DNA from: Comamonas sp. NLF-1-9
Lineage (GTDB): Bacteria > Pseudomonadota > Gammaproteobacteria > Burkholderiales > Burkholderiaceae_C
DNA: 64,000 bases
Reading direction: 5' to 3'
Assembly (NCBI RefSeq): GCF_019195435.1
Contig: NZ_CP078069.1
Coordinates: 1,364,001 to 1,428,000 of the forward strand
Shown: one piece after another, positions 59,677-64,000 of the stretch
How positions within the stretch are numbered: the stretch's first letter is position 1
How the letters are laid out: every line of letters starts with the position of its first letter
Program-made: the position numbers and the translations under genes
The notes under the pieces: generated by a model
The model's input: only the letters and a program-made list of their open reading frames with translations
The model's database searches: none
Told to the model about the DNA's origin: nothing

Positions 59677-59728
59677 CAACAGCAAAGACGCGCTCTTGAC
59701 CGAAGAAATTCCCCACGGCACAGGCAAG

Positions 59729-62700
59729 TCAACTCTCCAGCCGTGGTCTTACCAGCTCCATCAGCCTGCCGAAGCTGTCCACCACGTCGTACTTGACCTG
59801 CTCCGGGGCAAACTTCCGGTTGATGTCATCGAAGAACTTGCGGGCGCATTCGATCTTGGTCTTCTCGATCTCGCGCAGCTCCATGCTGGACATCGAGCCC
59901 TTGGTCTCCGCCACGAAGTAGACGTGTTTGACTGCGCCTTCCCGGAATGAGATGGCCCAGTCCGGGTTGTAGTCGCCCACTGGCGTGGGGATGAGGAAGC
60001 CGCGGGGCAGCTTGGCGTAGACCACGACATCGCTGCTGGTGTCCAGCTCGCGCGCGAACTCGCGCTCGATGCTGGAGTCGGTCAGCACATAGTCGTAAAT
60101 GTGTCGTTGCAGCCTGTCGCCGGCCTTGCTGAAGTCCTGCCTGGTCTGCCCGGCGGTGAAGATGTCGAGGGCGAATTGGTCCTCCACCGGGTCATAGCTC
60201 AGGTGCTCGATGATGACGGTGGCCTTTTGCTCGTTGATCAGCCGGATGGCCTCGGCGATGAAGCTCTCCGGATTGGTCTTGAACTGCGCGAAGACCGCGG
60301 CGTTCATGCCCTTGAGGATGTCGGCAACCGTACGACGGGTGAGCCGCGTGCCTTCGGCCAGCTTGCCGATCAGGTCGTACTGGACGGCCGAATGCACCGA
60401 CAGCCGGTTGGCCTCCGTTTCCGTGGCCTTGAGCCTGAAGGCTTCGCCCGATTGGATGCCGTCGTAGGTGACGGTGTCGGCCTGTTCACCGCGCTGGATC
60501 GTGTATTGCAGCGGGGTGACCCGCAAGCCAGCGTCCCTGGCATTCAATGCAGCCACGGCCTTGTGAACCAGCTCGGCTTCCTCAAAGCTGACGCTGTAGG
60601 CTGCCTTGCGGTTGATGCGGCTCCACAGCGCCTTGAACTCCTGCTTGTCGAAGTTGGCGTTTGGCTCCAGCTTCCTGAGCTTGCGCTCATCCTCAGGCTG
60701 GATGAGCTGCGCTTCACTGAAGACGCTGTCCACCAGCTTGAACACCTGCTCGGCGTATGAGGCCAGCTCGGGGGGCAGGGCAGCCAGGGCTCCGCTCTTC
60801 TTGTCTTGATGGTATTTCTCGGTGATGTTGCGCTTCTTGTCGACGTAGCCGTTCTGAATCAGGTAGAACTCGATATCGGTTGCTTGATCTTCGGTGACAG
60901 TCATTGAGCCGGTGGCCGTGGTCACCACCTTGCCGGTAAAGAATGCCTTGTCCGCCACGCGCGGTCGGTCGGACAGCGATTCGCTGATGTCCTTTTGCAG
61001 CCCAGCGACAAAGTCCTTGTAGCTCTCGCTGGCTACTACGGTCAACACGTTCACATCGTGTACCGTGGCCGGGTGATCCATCCGGTGGCCGCTCTGGTTC
61101 ACCGACAGGCGCAGCCCGCGCCCCACTTCCTGGCGGCGCGAAATGGTGTTGTCACTGTGCTTGAGGGCGCAGATGACGAACACGTTCGGGTTGTCCCAGC
61201 CTTCGCGCAGGGCCGAGTGCGAAAAGATGAAGCGCACCGGCTCGGCCAGGGACAGCAGTCGCTCCTTGTCCTTCAAAATCAGGTCATAGGCCTGCACGTC
61301 GTCCGACAGCCCCGCGTTTTCGCCACGCGCCGCAACAGTCGAATCCACCTGCCGCTTGCTCTTCTTGTCGATGGAGAAATAACCGCTGTGAGTCTTGTCG
61401 GCAGAAATGCCTTTTAGGTACTTGATGTATGGCGTCTCGACCAGATCCAGCACCTCGTTCAGATGCTGCGTGTACTCCTCCTCGAACATGCGGGCGTATT
61501 CGCCTTTCTCGTCAGGCTGCGCGTAGTCGCGGTACTTGACTACTTCGTCGATGAAGAACAGGGTCAGCACCTTCACGCCCTGATCAAACAGCGCCTGCTC
61601 CTTGCCGAAGTGCGCCTTGATGGCCTCACGGATCTGGATGCGGCGCAATGCGGCCTCGGTCACGTCGCCGGTCGCTTCCCCTACGGCGAGCTCAACGCCA
61701 TTGGTGAAGCTCAGGGTGTCTGTGTTCGCGTCAATTTCGGCCACGACAAAGCCATTCCGATACTGATCCAGCCCGCCCGACAGGTCGAACAGGTTGACGC
61801 CCTTGCCCAGCTTGCGCACCACACGCTTGATGCCGCCGCCCGCCAGCTTCTGCTCGAACTCGATGCGCGCCTCGGGCGGCCTTTTGGTCGATATCTCGAT
61901 GGACTGCAGGTACAGGTAACCCGCAGTGCCCGCCAGCCCCTTGACCGCGATGCCGCGCACGGCGATCTTTTTCACCAGCTTCTGGTTGTATGCGTCCAGC
62001 GCATCCAGCCGGTGAACCTTGTTGTGCGTGGTCTTGTGCGTGGCCGAGTAGCGCAGCACCATCAGCGGCCTGAAGTTGACCAGCGAATCCAGCGTCTTGC
62101 CGCCCTCCATCTTCTGCGGCTCGTCCAGGATCAGGATGGGCCGGTTGGCGCTGATCACGTCGATGGGCCTGCGCGACTGGAAGTCGTCCAGCTCTTCATA
62201 GATGCGGCGGTTGTCCTTGCCCGTGGCATTGAAGGCCTGCACGTTGATGACCATGACGTTGATGCCCGCATCCGACGAAAAGCTCTCCAGGTGGTGCAAC
62301 TGCCTGGAGTTGTAGATGAAAAAGCGCGCCTTCTTCTGGTAGCTCTCCAGGAAGTGCTCGGCGGTGATCTGAAGCGACTTGGCCACGCCCTCGCGGATGG
62401 CGATACTGGGCACGACGATGATGAACTTGCTCCAGCCATAGCGGCGGTTCAGCTCGAAGATGGTCTTGATGTAGCAATAGGTCTTGCCGGTGCCCGTTTC
62501 CATCTCGATGTCGAGATTGACCTTGGCCACTTTCGTCTTCACCAGCGCATCAGACACCGGCAGGTTCTGGCCGCGCTGCACCTGCTGGATGTTGTCCAGC
62601 AGCGCAAGGTCGGTCAGCGCCAGATCGGCGTTCTTGAAACCGGCGTCGGAAAACAGGTCTTCCGTCCCCTTCCTGGCCTTGCCGGGGTCGATGCGGTAGC

Positions 62701-62800
62701 TGACGGCCTCGGTGGATGCGGGCGGCTGGCCGTGGAAGCAGTCGACCACCGCCTGCACGGCGGCGCTCTGGTAGGGCTGGGTCTTGAATTTGAGCTTCAT
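59729..62800 (-). CDS. Type III restriction endonuclease subunit (Res)
   Basis: The restriction and translocation subunit of a type III restriction-modification system, 1023 residues. The superfamily II helicase part has Walker [14 protein letters not shown] ([19 protein letters not shown]), motif [23 protein letters not shown] and motif [23 protein letters not shown] and [12 protein letters not shown]. The C-terminal nuclease part has [13 protein letters not shown] and [11 protein letters not shown], a PD...ExK type site. ATG at 62800 gives the usual [11 protein letters not shown] start. The mate Mod gene is not in view, unless it lies beyond 64000. Confidence 0.9.
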   Translation of the reverse strand: MKLKFKTQPYQSAAVQAVVDCFHGQPPASTEAVSYRIDPGKARKGTEDLFSDAGFKNADLALTDLALLDNIQQVQRGQNLPVSDALVKTKVAKVNLDIEMETGTGKTYCYIKTIFELNRRYGWSKFIIVVPSIAIREGVAKSLQITAEHFLESYQKKARFFIYNSRQLHHLESFSSDAGINVMVINVQAFNATGKDNRRIYEELDDFQSRRPIDVISANRPILILDEPQKMEGGKTLDSLVNFRPLMVLRYSATHKTTHNKVHRLDALDAYNQKLVKKIAVRGIAVKGLAGTAGYLYLQSIEISTKRPPEARIEFEQKLAGGGIKRVVRKLGKGVNLFDLSGGLDQYRNGFVVAEIDANTDTLSFTNGVELAVGEATGDVTEAALRRIQIREAIKAHFGKEQALFDQGVKVLTLFFIDEVVKYRDYAQPDEKGEYARMFEEEYTQHLNEVLDLVETPYIKYLKGISADKTHSGYFSIDKKSKRQVDSTVAARGENAGLSDDVQAYDLILKDKERLLSLAEPVRFIFSHSALREGWDNPNVFVICALKHSDNTISRRQEVGRGLRLSVNQSGHRMDHPATVHDVNVLTVVASESYKDFVAGLQKDISESLSDRPRVADKAFFTGKVVTTATGSMTVTEDQATDIEFYLIQNGYVDKKRNITEKYHQDKKSGALAALPPELASYAEQVFKLVDSVFSEAQLIQPEDERKLRKLEPNANFDKQEFKALWSRINRKAAYSVSFEEAELVHKAVAALNARDAGLRVTPLQYTIQRGEQADTVTYDGIQSGEAFRLKATETEANRLSVHSAVQYDLIGKLAEGTRLTRRTVADILKGMNAAVFAQFKTNPESFIAEAIRLINEQKATVIIEHLSYDPVEDQFALDIFTAGQTRQDFSKAGDRLQRHIYDYVLTDSSIEREFARELDTSSDVVVYAKLPRGFLIPTPVGDYNPDWAISFREGAVKHVYFVAETKGSMSSMELREIEKTKIECARKFFDDINRKFAPEQVKYDVVDSFGRLMELVRPRLES

Positions 62801-62923
62801 CCGGTCGCGTCTCGTCGTTGCAATCTCTTGGCAAGCCATGCCAGCCGAGAGGCGTAAGTCTTTGATTTATCTGTATTTTCTTGGCCCGCTCTCGGCGGGT
62901 CTCTGATTTTTGCCGGCAGACGT

Positions 62924-64000
62924 CTAATTTCTCTCGGCAAGCTGCCAGCAGGGTGCCGTGTCCGATCCCGTGTTCACGATCACTCCGCGACGGCGCAGCT
63001 TGCCCAGGAGGTTGCTCACCTTGTTGTATTTCTGCTCGTCCGTCAGGGCATCGCTCAGCTTGCTCAGCAACAGCTTGTTGATCTCGGCGCGGCTGGCCTT
63101 GCCAAATTTCTCCAGATAGTCGGTCAGCAGCTTGGCGTAAAACTCGTCGTCCTGGGCGCGAGTGCGGATGTACTCGGCCTGGCTCGCCGTCGCGGCTGCC
63201 ACCGCCGCCGAGACAAAGTAGCCCGGCTTGCGCCCCTCGATCAAACCTGCCTTGCGCAGGCGCGCGGCAGCCTCGTCGGGGATCGGCAGCTTCTTCTGCA
63301 CGCGGTCGAGTGCCAGCACGTCCGTCAGCGGCAAGTCGGTCTTCTGGATCAGCAGGCGGCTATAAGCGAGATCCACCACGCCGCCATAGATCGTCATCGT
63401 CACCGCGTTGGGCTGGCTCAGATCGTAGTCGGGCAGCGGGAAGTAGCGCCGGGCCTGTCCGCTGTACATGTCGTGAATGCCATAGCCCATGGTGTCGATC
63501 ATGTTCAGCTCGGCCATGGCCTGGGCGAGGAAGGGGTTGCGGTAGCGCCGCGGCGGCCGCGTGTTCTGGATGTAGTCGTCGGGCTGCCCCTCGAAAAAGC
63601 CGCCTTCGTTCTCGAAGATCAGCCGATCCGGCTGCTCGATCACCACCACCCGGCCATGGCGTCGGTAATCCTGATGCACGATGCAGTTGTGCAGCGCCTC
63701 CAGCACGATCCGCTGGTCGTACTTCGGCACCTCCACCGGCACCAGCTCGTCCTGCGGCAGGATGCGCAACTGGATATTGCGGATGCGCTGATACAGGCGC
63801 GTGGTGCTCAGCAGAAACGGCGGGCCAAAGTGCTCGTATGCGCGCTCCTGGCCCACCAGGCTCCAGGTCAACTGCGCGGGGTGGGGCGAAAGCCGGTAGG
63901 CCGATTCGGCCTTGCCCAGCAGCAACAAGGCGGTGCGGGTGATCTGCCCGTCCTGCGTCAGCCGCGCACGATCCAGGAAGGTGCTGGTTGGCCATCCCAG
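62924..64000 (-). CDS. ATP-binding protein, AlbA_2/Schlafen-like (5' end outside window)
   Basis: The C-terminal 358 residues of a larger protein; the frame stays open to the window edge. Recognisable parts are LLGKAESAYRLSPHPAQLTW, LPQDELVPVEVPKYDQRIVL, the ATPase-like block RIVLEALHNCIVHQDYRRHG and FENEGGFFEGQPDDYI, and winged-helix-like stretches towards the C-terminus (RLRKAGLIEGRKPGYFVSAA). This is the pattern of the group with AlbA_2 N-terminal domain plus a HATPase_c_4 module, often called RecG-like regulators. It is 123 bases upstream of the Res gene on the same strand, so they may be one defence operon. Confidence 0.75.
   Translation of the reverse strand: MGWPTSTFLDRARLTQDGQITRTALLLLGKAESAYRLSPHPAQLTWSLVGQERAYEHFGPPFLLSTTRLYQRIRNIQLRILPQDELVPVEVPKYDQRIVLEALHNCIVHQDYRRHGRVVVIEQPDRLIFENEGGFFEGQPDDYIQNTRPPRRYRNPFLAQAMAELNMIDTMGYGIHDMYSGQARRYFPLPDYDLSQPNAVTMTIYGGVVDLAYSRLLIQKTDLPLTDVLALDRVQKKLPIPDEAAARLRKAGLIEGRKPGYFVSAAVAAATASQAEYIRTRAQDDEFYAKLLTDYLEKFGKASRAEINKLLLSKLSDALTDEQKYNKVSNLLGKLRRRGVIVNTGSDTAPCWQLAERN

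Overview
The window is a high-GC, gene-dense stretch of bacterial chromosome with no gap over about 300 bases without a gene. I infer a betaproteobacterium of the Burkholderiales, most likely Comamonadaceae. The grounds are the earP + efp pair (EF-P with Arg32), the pyrG-kdsA-eno-ftsB order, the TAXI-TRAP plus DUF1850 arrangement, and a small intergenic repeat (core resembling CGCTTGCCnGGCAAGCG) of a kind I associate with that family. No database was searched, so the genus is open. I see no insertion sequence, prophage or CRISPR array.

Layout. 1-4039: rhlE (cut by the window edge), a zinc metallopeptidase, pcp, an ornithine cyclodeaminase-family reductase and dcd. 4137-10094: first half of a purine-catabolism region (puuD, xdhC, uraH), a gamma-glutamyltransferase and a glycerate kinase. 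10305-11588: DUF1328 protein, ferritin-like protein and PRC-barrel protein. 11768-14514: RidA-type lipoprotein, cytochrome c and Tat-exported flavin amine oxidase, in one operon. 14704-16064: iron-type binding protein and a DUF2945 protein. 16344-22793: second half of the purine region (GntR-type regulator, puuE, a uraD-allC fusion, an M20 hydrolase, an NCS2 permease). 22880-35707: maeB, DUF3334 protein, tRNA-Ser, CoA-transferase, earP, efp, an OmpR-type two-component pair, 3-hydroxybutyrate dehydrogenase, an alpha/beta hydrolase, relA and tRNA-Val. 35793-45059: two chemoreceptors flanking pyrG-kdsA-DUF1330-eno-ftsB and a LysR regulator. 45076-50977: hslO, gamma carbonic anhydrase, DUF455 protein, two tandem EAL-HDOD proteins and xerD. 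51094-59509: TAXI-TRAP transporter, DUF1850, AEC transporter, queG, tsaE, amiC, cupin, Lrp/AsnC regulator. 59729-64000: a type III restriction endonuclease subunit and the 3' part of an ATP-binding AlbA/Schlafen-type protein.

The strongest joint signal is a purine (urate) degradation regulon in two blocks about 10 kb apart. PuuD oxidises urate, UraH opens hydroxyisourate, the UraD half of the fusion decarboxylates OHCU to allantoin, PuuE opens allantoin, the AllC half attacks allantoate, and the NCS2 permease probably brings in urate or xanthine. Glycerate kinase would fit the glyoxylate end of the route. A 17-base motif, TGTATACACTTTTTGTA, is identical upstream of uraH and of the permease, is matched at 15 of 17 bases upstream of the GntR gene, and has a shortened version upstream of puuD. 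It is the likely operator of the GntR regulator. Other points are a putative periplasmic amine dehydrogenase-cytochrome c-RidA module, a dispersed repeat that has entered the coding sequence of the DUF455 gene, and tandem EAL-HDOD proteins whose catalytic EAL residues are degraded.
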